Positions 26,494 to 38,375 of a DNA stretch of 64,000 bases are shown piece by piece. Numbering within the stretch: the first letter of the stretch is position 1; every line of letters begins with the position of its first letter. The DNA is from Aquatica leii (Eukaryota > Arthropoda > Insecta > Coleoptera > Lampyridae): assembly GCA_035610365.1 (NCBI GenBank), contig CM069432.1, forward strand, positions 231,344,532 through 231,408,531. Direction: 5' to 3'. The notes below the pieces were generated by a model. The model did no database searches. It saw nothing but the letters and a program-made list of their open reading frames with translations, and had not been told where the DNA came from. The position numbers and the translations under genes are program-made.

Positions 26494-28142
26494 GAATACG
26501 ATCAAGATCGGAAGACACCAGTGTAGAAACGCATTTTAAATTAGAAAAAAAGGCAGTAACGATATGAGAAAGATAAAGACATTACAGTACATGCTAAAAA
26601 CATGTACTGAAAATTACGTCAGTTTTTTGGTGTTTGTTGTTGATGTTTGTTTATAACCTCACTGTTTTACTATACTTATTTTACAAAAAATGATTTTGCT
26701 GTTTGTATTAATTTTAAAGGTAAGTTGTTTTAATTGTTTTTAAAATAAGTATATTAAGAAAATCTTTTGTAGTTTCTTATAATGTGCTCAGCAAGTACAT
26801 CTACTTTTGAAACGAAACGACTTATGTTATCGAAGGATGCTAGAGAGATTATTTTAAATGGAAACTAAAATTTACAAGGTTAAATATAATTTATTAGTAC
26901 CTACAAAAATTATTTTGTTTTATACAATTTCATTTTTATTGGGTAGTCTTTTGAAGTTCTAAAAGTAACGTTGTACATGTCATTAAACAGGGTCGTGCAA
27001 TTAATTGCGGCGAGAAAAGTTAATTTGTGATGTTAACTTCGTTATCGAAAACTGCACTCACACACAATGTCATATGCTTGGACGGATGAATCACGTGGAG
27101 GTTTTAAATTGCCAGTAGTAAAAGGGATAACTTATTATAGTACATGCTTGGTATGTTTACATGATTTTTTCATATTAAATTTGTCATTCACCATGATTTA
27201 TTTTAGGAGGTGAAATATGTTTTATCGATAATTCTTTAGTGGTATTAAGCGGACAAAATTATAAAACGTGAATTGAGAACTAGTTGCTACCCAATTTGCC
27301 ACAGAATACTGTAATTGTAATGGATGGCAAGTTACCATAACATGTCATCTGTGAAACATACAATTTCGACATGACGAAATGAGTACCTGGTTAATGGAAC
27401 ATGGCATCTCACATTACAAAAAAGTAACAAAACCAGAATTATATAACTTAATAAAATTAAACAAACCAAACTACAGTATTGGTTCAACGCATTTCCATGT
27501 AAAAAAATTGCAGAGGATTATATGAAGAAGAAACATATGGATACTGAATATGAAAAGTATATAGTACACGTAACTGGTGATACTTCCGATGAAAACCTTG
27601 ACTGTACGTCTGATTTTGGGTGCTAATGAAACTTATTTACGTAACTGCTTAAAATATGTATTTTTTAATTTATGTAACTAAAATAATGAATTCTTTAGTT
27701 TTAAGATATTAAACTAACTGTAGTTACGTTGTACTAACAAATTTTAAGCTTTTTAGTATTAATTGCTGTTTAAATAAACTACTCTGTTTTTTTCGTAATA
27801 TTACTATTCACAAATCGTTTTAATGAAGTATTGAAAAATGGATTCTAAGTTTGTTTAATCAACTTTAAATTGAACGTTGTAATTAAAAACTACTTAAAGT
27901 TTAACATGCTCACAAATAAGTACAGAATAACATAACCTGATTTTTATGTTGCAATTAAAAAAAAATAGTTTTACAGTTTTCAAATCAAACTTAAAAGTAA
28001 AACAAAAGCATAACTAACTAAAAAATAAAACTGAAAAATGATTCTTTTAAATTTTTTGAAAATTTATGTTTTTAAGTTGGATTTTACACTCTGACGTCAC
28101 ATTTCTCGCACAGCTTAGTGTCTTCCGATATGAATTCTACTC
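26494..28142 (+). mobile_element. IS630/Tc1-type DNA transposon with both ends
   Basis: The left end GAATACGATCAAGATCGGAA continues into GACACCAG; the right end, read inverted, is GAGTAGAATTCATATCGGAA followed by GACACTAA. Both ends share an inner core ATCGGAAGACAC, and both are flanked by TA (26492-26493 and 28143-28144), the target duplication expected of Tc1/mariner/IS630 elements. The total length of 1649 bp and the decayed transposase inside fit a complete but inactivated autonomous copy. The repeats differ at several positions, consistent with age. Confidence 0.75.
26782..27630 (+). pseudogene. IS630-type DDE_3 transposase relic
   Basis: Pieces in family order: an N-terminal helix-turn-helix start (ETKRLMLSKDAREIILNGN from an ATG at 26782), YAWTDESRGGFKLPVVKG near 27070, GGEICFIDNSLVVLSGQNY near 27208, LPNLPQNTVIVMDGK near 27287 (the VIVMD second catalytic Asp region) and a later STWLMEHGISHYKKVTKPEL piece near 27380. 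This is the arrangement of the insect IS630-like DDE_3 transposases whose middle reads DNAPYH. Much of the region between the N-terminus and the first motif is deleted, and several frameshifts and stops break the frame. It lies wholly within the TIR-bounded element. Confidence 0.7.
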
Positions 28143-28329
28143 TAGTATTGTAATTTTAACCTTATCAAAAAACTTCATAAGTCTGTAATTAAATAAATTT
28201 ACCAATTGCATAAAAAGTTAGCAATAATAAGCATAACATATAAGCAAGATTCGTTAATTAAAAAGAAGTTTTCGTCTTTGTCATACAAATGACGTATTTA
28301 AATGTATGTTTCTGATTTTAATTAACATT

Positions 28330-28855
28330 TTTTTATTCACTGTATATGCAAATTATTCTCCGCAACCCATTTTACGGATTGCACACTTCTTTTTAAGTCA
28401 TCTTTCATCTTGGGACGGCGCTGGCGGTTCACCGCGAAAGCACGCCCTTGTCTTGTAGCAGGTAGCCACATGTTTAAATTTGAACTGTTGTGTGATGCCT
28501 TTGTTGTTGTGTTGACAACTCGTTTTTGTAGTTATACGTTATATGCTTTTGTTGTAGTTACAGAAAAACCCGTAATTAGTTCGAGATAGGCCTTTTCTTT
28601 GTTTTTTACGTTTGATGTAAACTTGGTATTTGCGTTTTAGTTTTTTTTCTTATGTACGATGTTTTTTCTTACGACTACGTTTCTGATTTGTACGATTCTT
28701 ATTTCTGTACGTTTAATTACGTTTTTAGATACAAAAATTTGTTTTGGATATTTAAGTACATTTACGTTTTTTGGAATGCGAGAATACGACTACGTTTTAT
28801 GGACGTTTGATGTTAGTCACGGCGTACAAACAAATAAAAACAACAAAACACAATA
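28330..28855. repeat. Dispersed repeat B, copy 1
   Basis: Aligns in direct orientation with about 31965-32445. Shared landmarks in order: TTTTTTATTCACTGTATAT, a GCC-rich patch, TTTGTTGTTGTGTTGA, GTAGTTATA, GAAAAACCCGTAATT, TTTGCGTTTTAGTTT and a region rich in TACG words. Divergence is substantial. A 65-codon frame inside (28659-28856) is low-complexity and probably not coding. Confidence 0.6.
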
Positions 28856-28929
28856 AGTGCTCTGTCGTGATTTAAATATAAATCGTAATGTTCAAAAAAG
28901 CACTAGAGATAACAAGATATGTATCGTAC

Positions 28930-29405
28930 ATTATAAATAACAATTAAAAAAGCGATTCTACTTAAATAATAGTAATTTACGTAACAAACGTCGGAAAGCA
29001 CATCATAGCATAACGAAGGCTAATGCGCCGCGAGACAGCACGACCGAGCGTTGAATGTGAGTGAGTTATGCTATGAAATTTTCGACGAAAGTAACGTACA
29101 TTATTTTTTGGGCTGCCTCTTGTAAAATTATATGTATTTTTTGAAAATTACTAGAAATATAATGTTGGCACTACATTTATTACTAAATCTGTCAAATTTG
29201 ACATTTACTTTAATATCGTTTTTTTCAATTCTAACTTTTCCACTTGTCGCATACCCGTTCTAATATAATAATTAACTTTGAACACTTAGTTTTATGTGGA
29301 TGTCTAGTTTTCATTTTGCCACATTAGAGCTTTTTTCGCCCATTATGTAGCTTCACTAACGAACGAATATTGACGCGATGTTGGCAGCACAAAAAATCGA
29401 TTACA
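28930..29405. repeat. Dispersed repeat C, copy 1
   Basis: Aligns in direct orientation with about 51548-52005. Shared blocks include GTAACGTACATTATTTTTTG, ACTACATTTATTACTAAATC, CACTTAGTTTTATGTGGAT and TTTTCATTTTGCCACA. Near its left side TCATAGCATAAC and GTTATGCTATGA form an inverted repeat of about 12 bp. No coding potential. It could be a SINE or MITE; the class is not resolved. Confidence 0.75.
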
Positions 29406-30559
29406 CAATCAGTATTCTAAGCATGTGTATCAAGATAAGAAAGTAACATGTATCATCTAAATCTAAACCATTAGACTCGGACTAATGCATACAATTTCAA
29501 CTGGAGAAAAATGTAGAAGAATCTAATAATTTGCATCTACATTTAAAAAAAAAATGAATGTTTGTCAAAGACACAAACTTTATTAAAAATAAAATTTATG
29601 AACAATAATATTAAAAAAGCTATTAAAGACGCCTATGAAAATAACAGTTCATTAAAAAAATGTAAAAAATTTGACAAAAACATTATAGCCCAATTTGAGA
29701 CTTTTTTTCTAAGCAAAAAAAACCTGTAAACCTTTTAAGCCAAATAAAAAACGAGATAAAAATAATACTACATTTTTGTTAAAAATTTAGATACGCCATT
29801 AAAAATGCAAATGAAATATTTTGAAAAAACTTTGCTAAAATATTAAAAAATGTTTCTTTAGAAAGACTAGGATATTAAAATCAATTTCAAAATCACGAAA
29901 AAGTTATACTTTGTCTAGAAATGAGACTCTAGATTTAATATTAACTACATATTTTACCGAATACACTACAGTGAAGAAAAAGTTTACTTTAACTTTAACA
30001 TACTCAAAATACAAAACAAGACATTTTATCTTGTCTAATTGTGATCTAACCGACAAGATTTGTCAGCTTTAGCTTTGTGTAAGGAACGCATTGAGTGTAT
30101 AGTAATTTTGTATCGACACTACAATGCCTACCAAATAAAATAATTGTAAATTGAGCATGCATGATCTCATACGCAAAGTTAGTAACCTTTTAAGCAACTA
30201 AAATATTACATTAAAAATTTAAAATCGATTAGCTCGTTCAAGCTTTAGTTGAGTTTTTATTATCACAGAAAATTAAAGTACTCTATTGCTATTGCAATTG
30301 CTATTGTTGACATATGTCGGTGTGCGTTTTTCCACGCTATGTCTACGGTTTACATAACCTTTTTAAGACCAAATTAAATGTTTTTCATCTTTAGTAACAT
30401 TGGCAAAAATCAGCTAAATACAATACTCGAAAAACTACATGAACGATAAAAACAAAACGTTTATAGAGAAAACTAGAGCGAATGAATAATAAAAAACAGT
30501 TGAAACCAAAATTGAACCTAACTTTAAAAATAGAATATTGCAAAATTAATAAAGCAAGT
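29406..30559. other. AT-rich stretch with weak coding-like traces
   Basis: Around 29590-29710 one frame reads a lysine-rich open stretch (NIKKAIKDAYENNSSLKKCK) that may be a decayed transposon piece, but I do not recognise it. The rest shows nothing. Confidence 0.3.
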
Positions 30560-30714
30560 GAAAAACCAATTAGACAATAGAAAAAATTATTTTAGGAAAA
30601 CAGATGTGATTATTCAACAATAAATCAACTTTACAGTATTAAACAGATCATTGGAAAATGTTAAAACTTTGGTATCTTAGTACATATAACATTTATTGAT
30701 TTAAGCAAAGCATT
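30560..30714 (+). pseudogene. LINE reverse transcriptase fragment cut by a solo LTR
   Basis: One frame reads ENRCDYSTINQLYSIKQIIG and, after one stop, NFGILVHITFIDLSKAF, matching the consecutive LINE RT blocks usually written GRSTTDQIFTLRQI and FIDLxKAFD (the latter being RT motif A with the first catalytic Asp). The match ends exactly where the solo LTR begins at 30715, with its CATT target duplication inside the motif. Continuation of the RT after the LTR was not recognised. Decayed and inactive. Confidence 0.6.
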
Positions 30715-31877
30715 TGTTACGGTCAAAATTTTCATTAGGTACGCCTATGTGTTTTCGACGTAAAATTAGATTCGGGTGTTGACGCCATCTATCGGATTCG
30801 TTGGTCACTTTGTGTTGAGCAGACGACATCCGGTGAGATTTCCGGCATTTTGACTTTACCATCGTACCTGTTGTTGTCTATGTCTGCGTGAGTGAAGGTT
30901 CGTTTTCTAAAATCATCCACGTGTTGGGACACGATGGAAATTAGTAGTTTCTCTTAAATAATTGATTTCATCCACGCAGAGTAAGTGATTTTGTTCTTTC
31001 TTTAATTAAAGGTAATTTTTATGTCTTTTTGGTTAGCGCCATGTGCTACCTTCATGAATAGGGGTATTCTTATCGTTACCTAAAATCCTCAAGGGAAAAC
31101 TATAATCGGAAGCGGAAGCTTAATACCACCATAGGCGTAGAATTAATGTAACAGCATACGATAAGTGTCGGTTTGATTACTGTCCCTTAAATGTGTCTTT
31201 TATTTGTAGTTTGTGAGTCGCCAGGTAGACACGATTATTTTTCAGGAAGTTTAATTGCAGGAGCCAGTAGGAAAAACGTTTTTCTGAAAGTACCCTGGAA
31301 TTTGGTAAGTCAATTTTTACTTATTTATGCGTTGTCGCTACGGTGTAAACTCACGACTTATTCTATTTGCTAATCGTACGTTCGAATTGATTTGTTACTT
31401 GTGATTGTTATCCAATTAATTTAGGTAAATTACTTATCGCTTGCTGCTTATATCCACAATCAATTATCATTGTTAATGTTACTTACTGATAAAATTTTAT
31501 ACATGTTATGGTAATTACACTCTTGTTTGACGTGTAGTGTAAGTTGCCGATCCTATTGCTATTCTCTTTTCTATTTTCTCTACAGTACCGGCTTATATTT
31601 GACTAGTTAATTGTTAATAGATTTATCTTTATAGAGGAATTAAAGTGAAATTGTTATTAACGATTGAATTTCTTTTTTTATTTGTTTCTTTCAGCAGTTA
31701 CGAACCTAACATCTAGTTACAAGTTTATTACCATTCTGTTGTGAGCAGACAGAAGTTTCTTTGGGATAAGCTCTGGCGCCCTTAAATATCTTTTCAGTAT
31801 TATCTAGGAACCCTACCCTCTCACCGACTATTGTGAGTTGGCCGTGCAGGTTCGTAAAATACCTAAAGCTTGTAACA
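30715..31877. mobile_element. Solo LTR, 1163 bp, copy 1
   Basis: Begins TGTTACGGTC and ends CTTGTAACA, so it has the TG...CA ends of an LTR with a short terminal inversion TGTTAC/GTAACA. It is flanked by a 4-bp direct repeat CATT (30711-30714 and 31878-31881). A near-identical copy lies inverted at 42859-44215. No internal retroelement sequence adjoins it, so it is a solo LTR left after recombination. The 60-codon open frame at 31191-31373 recurs in the other copy simply because both are the same LTR. The family is LTR retrotransposon, Gypsy or BEL/Pao not decided. The low visible divergence between the copies suggests moderate to young age. Confidence 0.88.
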
Positions 31878-31964
31878 CATTTAATTGCCTACCCTATAAT
31901 TATAGGTTGTTAGTTTAAACTCAAATCGACAACAATTCTTCGATTAAATACCTCTAATTTACCG

Positions 31965-32445
31965 TTTTTTATTCACTGTATATACAAATCATTCTGCGCA
32001 AGCCAATTACACAACAAGCAACTAAAGCCATTTTTTAAACGATATTTTGCTTATACTTTAGTGCAAGCGGCCGTTTTTCGGTTTACTGCGGCCGCATAGC
32101 CACAAGTTAAATTTAAACTTATGGTTTATCTCCCTTTGTTGTTGTGTTGAGAATGTATCCTTGTTAGACGTTTTTGTACTCAATACGTTTTAGTAGTTAT
32201 ATGAAGAAAAACCCGTAATTTTAGGAATAAGTTTTCCTTTATTTATATGGTATTATGTAATTTTTGGAATTTGCGTTTTAGTTTCTTCATTACGACACGT
32301 ACGTTGTTTTTAGTACGTATGACGTTTATTTATTACGTACGATTTCGTTTTTTTTTGGATAAAAAAATTGGTTTTTGAATATGTATGTACGATTTCTTTT
32401 GATTAATTTTTGCTATACTTTGTTGATCTTGTTTGCAAGATCATA
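31965..32445. repeat. Dispersed repeat B, copy 2
   Basis: Diverged direct-orientation partner of 28330-28855, sharing the start TTTTTTATTCACTGTATAT and the internal block GAAAAACCCGTAATT. It lies about 90 bp right of the solo LTR. Confidence 0.6.
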
Positions 32446-33380
32446 GTCTATGTACCAATTCAATGATTTTCCGATGCGTTACGTTCTGAAGTTAATTTAT
32501 TTTGGCACGTTTTGAATTTAAAAATTTTGTTATGCTACTTTTATGTAATACGATATTCGTAGTTTTGCATCTTTAGGAATAAAGAATCAACCATATTTCA
32601 AAATAGAAAATGTAGAAAAACCAAAGCTAGTGGACATAGTAAACAAACATCTAAATCGTTCATCAAACGTTCTGCTACTCCGTTTTATTGAGATTATCTT
32701 GTACCTATTAGTTCTTTCCATACACTTCCCTTTTCTAAAAACCTGTCAAATATATAACTCATGTACTTGCTTTTATTTTCGTTGAGTGATGCTTAAATGC
32801 GTCGTTTATATTTCCTTTCGACAATACTTTGGTAAACGTTCAGATACCTATATGTTATATTACTACATTAAGTTCGTTCGATAATCGTATCTGTTATTAT
32901 TTTTGGATCTTGGTGATATTGATCAAATTATATCTGAGTGTATTAATTCTAATGCTTGCTGCTTCTTTTAATTTCATATCTTGAGAATCATAACTAAAGT
33001 AAATTTATTTCTAAATAAAAATTCATGTAATCAATAATCAGTGCATGTTTTTTATTGTCAAAAAGCTATGTACCTATTGGCCAGCCGGCAGATGAAACAT
33101 CTTTAACGACAACGCGAGTCGATTCAGTATAGCTTTGAACTCCTTTGGTGTGTTATTGATTAATTACTATGCAATATTAGTATATAGATTCAGAAGTAGT
33201 CCATGTTTGTATAATTGTATATTTTTTTCTATTCACTGTAAAGTAAAGTTTGGTTTAAGTGTTTTAAGTACTCTTATCAATAATTAATTTGATTTGTACA
33301 TTATTGTTGAGCTTTAAAAGAACAACATTTTTTAAGTTGTTAAAAAAACATAATCTCAAATGTGAAAAGCGTAGAAAAAG
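32446..33380. other. AT-rich stretch, nothing recognised
   Basis: No family-like frame or repeat was recognised; the 101-codon minus frame at 33264-33569 is a shadow of the transposase fragment on the plus strand. Confidence 0.4.
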
Positions 33381-33880
33381 CAACATGCTTATGGACAGAA
33401 AAGAGAGTATCGAATGAACGAGACGTAGATTAATGAAAAACATACCAACATTGGAAAGATAAGTCTGTGATTTCAACAAAACAAGCATTTTTAGATGGAG
33501 TTTCTGTAGGCTTAAACAATCCATCAGGTAAGAAACTTCTGTATTGCAAAAAAAGTTTGATATGAGCACAAAAAAATTTGATTATCTTCTTGTAAAACAA
33601 TGTATTCTAATATATACATAGTTTTTATAAATTATCGGTATAAAAAACGGCATATAAATAATTTGCTACATAGGTACTGAAGATGGGTTCGTGTCTGATG
33701 CTTTATGCAGTTTCAAATCAAAAAAAGATGGAGACTACAATAGACGGAAATTAGTTCGAAAATTGATTTGCAAATATGTTATTTAATCTTGAAAAGAATT
33801 TTGGTATTGTTTTAGACAATACATCATACCACTAAACAAAAGTGAAAAAATATATGCCACTAAGTACTCAAATAGTTTCT
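33381..33880 (+). pseudogene. Second IS630-type DDE_3 transposase fragment
   Basis: Pieces in order: HWKDKSVISTKQAFLDGVSV followed by GLNNPSG (33463-33531), then IGTEDGFVSDALCSFKSKKD and GDYN (33670-33740), then FGIVLDNTSYH near 33810 containing the catalytic Asp-Asn. These correspond to the KSxxSxKQAFLxGLS, FKSKKxGDYH and VIVLDNAPYH blocks of insect IS630-like transposases. Between the first two blocks about 130 bp of unrelated sequence intervenes. No terminal repeats were found. It represents a different subfamily from the 26.5-28.1 kb copy, since the shared region reads differently. Confidence 0.6.
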
Positions 33881-34660
33881 ACTTAATTCCGATCATGCAC
33901 CATACGCATATATTTGTTGTTGTGCCCTTTTAGTGTAAAATGAATATAACATAGTTATTTTTTTACCTGTTACACTAGTTACATTTACTTCACTAAGATT
34001 AATATATTATTTTGGAATCTTTACTAGTTGCTGTTAATGAGTTGTATGTAAGACGAATTTGACAACAAATTAAAGATACCTCTTTTTTTCATGTTTCGTA
34101 TTTCCATATGTGTTACAGCTGTAGCACTTTACATCTGGTGTTTTGGATCAATGTTAATTTTCTTTCTTTCGGTTAACGTTGGTAGTTTATTATCATAGTC
34201 ATTTGGTAAACCTAATATGATTATACCATTTTTAACGTTTTAATTGCATTATATACATATTCATAAATAATTAATTAATATAATATTAATAAAAAAATTA
34301 AAAAAAGCAAGATAGGAGAACAAGAAACTCTCAAAAAGAAACTGCCCGAAAAATAATAGAAAAAAATAAATATAAATTTGAAACATATGCCGTAAATAGT
34401 AGAAGAAAAAAATTTTAGTCCGTTAAAACAATGAAAAACCAAAAAGACAACTGACAAAAAAAGTATAAACTTAAAGAAAAAAGGAAATCGGAACAGCGTT
34501 GCAAATCACTTTTTTAAAAATTAGAAGAATAGTAAATAAGTGAAAACACGATTTAACTGTATAAAAAAATTAACAAGATTTCAAAAATGACTCATAACAC
34601 TACTACTTCATGTATATAAACTTTTATTAAGAATCATAATGATAATAATAATTAGCAAAT
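33881..34660. other. AT-rich stretch, nothing recognised
   Basis: Purine-rich low-complexity sequence around 34290-34500 and no recognisable coding content. Confidence 0.4.
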
Positions 34661-35115
34661 TAGAAATAGTTCAGTACACCGGATCATTTATTGTCTCGTA
34701 AAGTACTAATAGAGAAAGCAATTGACCCTCAATTCCTATTATAGATAGCCCTAATAGACCATGAAACAGCATTTGATAGCGTGATAACGTGGACAGTACA
34801 AGAGAATATATGGAACACCAAAATAGACCAGAGATATATGACAGCATTTTAAGACATTTGCAAGAACACCACAATAGCAGTGAACTGGCCAGAAAAAGTC
34901 GATCCAATCCCGATTATGAGAAGTTTTTGTTAAGGCGATCTATTATCAGTAAGGCTATTGATATTAGCCATTAAAGATGTTTTCAAAGGCCTAAATTGGG
35001 ATAAGAAAACATCAATATAAACGTCAAATTTTTAAATAATTTAATATACGGCTACGACGTCATAATATTTGCAACAAATGTTACGCCATGTTGACGCCAG
35101 TCTCAATACAAGAAC
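34661..35115 (+). pseudogene. LINE reverse transcriptase fragment, palm region
   Basis: Plus-strand pieces in RT order: YSTPDHLLS and KVLIEKAIDPQFLL near 34675-34735, IALIDHETAFDSV near 34745 (motif A, first catalytic Asp), DICKNTTIAVNW near 34850, GDLLSVRLLILAIKDVFKGL near 34935 (motif B) and a decayed DVIIFATN near 35055 (motif C, one Asp of the pair kept). The order and spacing match an insect non-LTR retrotransposon whose intact version reads RFADDIVLFA. Several stops and frame changes are present. It differs in sequence from the RTE-like LINE at 52.2-53.6 kb, so it is a separate family. Confidence 0.75.
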
Positions 35116-35889
35116 TTTTTATTCTACTATTTATGTACTCGTACCCAACTTATAGATTAGTAATAACCAGTTACTGTTTTATGTTAAAATTAAGTTAAGA
35201 TTAATTAATTTTTAATTGTTTTGCGTTAAACAGTATCTCAATTCATCGCAACTCTTGTACAAATAAAATTACAAACGCCTATCCAAATAAATTTAACTGA
35301 ATTACTAACCTTTTTTATGTGGCGCCTATTTCTTAATTCAAGTTAAATCTATGACATAAAGATACATAAATTCTAATGCAGACATGACTTAACACTAAAA
35401 GAAAAATAACTTTTAAATTGAAGCCCGTAGTTAATTAAATTCGCCAGTAAGTAAAATAACAGCTCTTAAGTTTCTAGTTTCGCGAGTCAATTGGCTTCCC
35501 CCTTTTACCCAATCTCCTGAAAGCAGCGTTATCCTCTTTTCTACCCACGTTGTTACTGGATGGCGTTCCGTGTTTCAACTGGAATAAAATTTACCGATTC
35601 CGTAACTTCTATTGCTATTAATAATAAAAAAAAGCGGTGCCGACTATAAAAATGGATTAAATAGATGAACTTTAACATAGATCCTTTGTCTAATCTTAAC
35701 AGATTTATAACGCCAATAATCTTTACAATAGCTTTCTTGTTTGTACAATGACTTAAACTAGTAATTACTCATAGTTAGATTATTAAAAAAAAATTGAAAA
35801 TCAAATCTAATAACTAAACTATATATATAATATACATATTTTTTTAAATATATATGTAAAATAATTTCCTTAAACTTATACGTGACATT
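35116..35889. other. AT-rich stretch, nothing recognised
   Basis: Contains short AT-rich low-complexity runs near 35820-35860; no coding or repeat signal noticed. Confidence 0.4.
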
Positions 35890-35990
35890 TAGGCGTTGTC
35901 GTTTGAGCTCTGCATTTTGGGCGCCGCTGTTTGGGCACCAGATTTTTTTACCGCCGGTCGTTTGGGCGCCGGTTGTCGTTCGCAGGACGT
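35890..35990. repeat. Cluster of TTTGGGCGCC words, possible MULE end
   Basis: Within 100 bp the words TTTTGGGCGCCG, TGTTTGGGCACC, CGTTTGGGCGCCGG and GTTGTCGTT occur, in a block far richer in GC than its surroundings. Such GGCGCCCAAACGAC-type sequences are, from memory, found in terminal repeats of invertebrate MULEs, and a MULE relic begins 380 bp to the right. No matching inverted copy was found on the far side of that relic, so the link is inference. Confidence 0.4.
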
Positions 35991-36365
35991 TTATAAATAT
36001 GTTTCATGAAAACTAAATAGTTTGAAACTTTGAATAATGTTATTTTTAATATTTCCATATAATCTCTTATTTTACTATATGAAGTTGATAGATAACGATT
36101 ATTAGAACATTATGCAGTAAATAAGCGTCATTAAACAGGTACACTAATTCCTACTTATTTAACTGATCTTAATTACACTTTTTTTCAATCTTTCTGATAC
36201 ACCTCAACTAGTACAATGTGTTTAACGTTACAAATATTTTTGTAAACAATTTGATAATTATAGGTAATTAGTTTGGTGTCAGTGAATCTATTTAAACTGA
36301 TCCCTGAATAATATTTCTTCAGTTGTTTTCAAATTTTATTTGCGAGTTAGTTTAGTTGGTATTAA

Positions 36366-37660
36366 AAAAATATGAAAGTTACAACAGGTCTGCTTTAACG
36401 GTTCTCTGTACGTGTTCAATAAAACCAGCAAAGATGGAAAAAAGAAGTTTTGGAGATGTGAGAGAACAGCGGACAAATGCCATGGCCGTCCACATATAAC
36501 TGCAAACGATGAATATTTGTGTGATGTTAAAAACCACAACCATGATATTGATGCAGCAAGGGTATGTGTTGCTAAAATAAAAGTTACTATAAAAACACAA
36601 GCCAAGGAAACGATGGATACGCTAGGCCAGATACTAAATCGTGTCCTAAAACATACTGGAGCAGCCGTTCAATGTAAAATAGCAAATAAAGATGCTATTA
36701 TAAAACTGTGTCAGCAAACGCAAAACCTGGTTGCTGGTGCGCCGCCAACTCCATTGGATTTAGAAACCATAAGTATTCCAAAATGGTACAAAATTTATGA
36801 ATTCGCGCCTGGACAAACTGACACATTCCTCATGAAGGATGCTGAATTAGAACGTCCCGACCTACAAAGAATACTCATATTTTGTCAAGAAGACAATACA
36901 CGGTGGAGTCAACATAGAAAACAAATTTTCATAGATGGAACATTCCGACAAGCACCTTCACCCTTTCACCAAGTTTATGTTATACTAACCAATAGGAATG
37001 GCTTTTACCCAACAAAACACGACAAACCTATGATAGACTATTTTCACTTATGAAGAAAATGTGGCCGCAGTTTGAACCCAAAATAATCTCATTGGATTTC
37101 GAAATGGCGGTAATCGACTGAGCTACTAATGTTTTTCTAACAGCCCACTAACATGGTTGTTTGTTTCATCTAATAAAAAATTTTTAAGAACAGCTGAGTG
37201 AGAATAAATTAATTATACAATATAATAACGACCCTGAATTTGCGTCAAGCGCACGTACGACTACTGCTTTAGCTTTTGTTCCTGTTCAGTAACTCGATGA
37301 CGCTATTGAAAGACTGGCCACGTATCTACCAAATGAATTGGAACGAATTCTAAATTGGTTTAAAAACATTTACGTCGGCAGGCGAAACAGGAACGCTACA
37401 CGACAAATACCCCTTTTTTCGCCTAATATGTGGAACGTATACAAAAGGGTACAACCAAGATCGCACAAATAACTTTGCAGAGGCTGCACATCGTAGCTTA
37501 CATTCCCAATTAAACATGGATCATCCGTCTATATGGAAATTGATAGATGGGTTACAAACAATTCAAAAAGGACGAGATGCGTTTTACGCGAAATTTTTCC
37601 GAAGTGAAGCCTTTTTCACAACTTTGCAACGGATTAAAAGTGAAAGTGAAATAATGTGAA
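36366..37660 (+). pseudogene. FLYWCH-MULE (Mutator-like) transposase relic
   Basis: The frame starts in a FLYWCH zinc finger (GSLYVFNKTSKDGKKKFWRC, then C.....H.H within CDVKNHNHD, about 36390-36555), continues through a linker and reaches the MULE catalytic start FIDGTFRQAPSPFHQVYVIL (about 36930-36990). The 213-codon frame ends at 37053; other frames continue the MULE domain with SLDFEMAVID near 37090, GCLFHLIKNF near 37155, ALAFVPV near 37270 and an RSHK-type C-terminal helix region to about 37650. The protein would bind element ends through the FLYWCH finger and transpose by a DDE mechanism. About four frame interruptions make it a pseudogene. The GC-rich cluster at 35890-35990 may be its left end. 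Confidence 0.85.
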
Positions 37661-38010
37661 AGGGAAACTGATTGTAAACTACATTGTAGTAAATTTTACT
37701 TTTTATTGTGTGACTGTAACCTGATTGTATTTGTTAACTAACAAAATTGTCAGAAAGTTGTTTGTAAGTACATTAAGATTTCAACTACAATGTTTTTGTC
37801 TTTTTATTCAAAAATGTTAATGCTAATAGATTAACGTGTTGCTCCCGTCTGGCTTCAGTGATATGCATTTTTTTTGTCACATGCTGATAGTTCTGCTTTG
37901 TCTTGTTTTTTTAATATATACTACATCGTCAATTGCTGATTCATATTCTCTTTTAATCAGTATATCTACTCCTTCTCGTCCTCTTTTTTCCACTCCGCTG
38001 TAGATGAGAA
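37661..38010. other. AT-rich stretch, nothing recognised
   Basis: No terminal repeat for the MULE was found here. Confidence 0.35.
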
Positions 38011-38244
38011 CCCAGTTAACACATACTTATAACTTATACATATCTGAAATATTCCTGAAAGAACGCTATCATCTCAGACATATGGCACAATTGTATCGTT
38101 TACATGGCAAATATGTATGAATGTCAGCAACATTGTACATGTTTCAAGTATATATTAGGTACACACAATAACTACAGAACATATACATATCAGATATGGA
38201 AATAATCGTATCATGTATGTTACATAGTCAGCTCAAATAGGTTT

Positions 38245-38375
38245 CGATGAGGAACTACTATGTACCAGAGACGTATCTAGTATAGAGAATCGTTTATATA
38301 TCATCCATGAGGAACTGCTATGTACCAAACTCGTATCTAGTATTACAGATAATGGTATGTAGAATCGTTTACATA
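38245..38375. repeat. Tandem duplication, two units of about 60-70 bp
   Basis: GATGAGGAACTACTATGTAC continuing through CGTATCTAGTAT and AGAATCGTTTA recurs from 38305 as CATGAGGAACTGCTATGTAC with CGTATCTAGTAT and AGAATCGTTTA. It lies in the possible subterminal zone of the CCCAGT element. Confidence 0.7.

Noticed and set aside
26509-26519. Adapter contamination (GATCGGAAGAC resembles a sequencing adapter)
   Set aside because: The same core occurs inverted at the other end of the element with TA duplications, so it is a terminal repeat.
31191-31373. A conserved 60-codon gene present in two copies (also 43362-43544)
   Set aside because: Both copies lie within the solo LTRs, so conservation reflects the shared LTR rather than coding selection.
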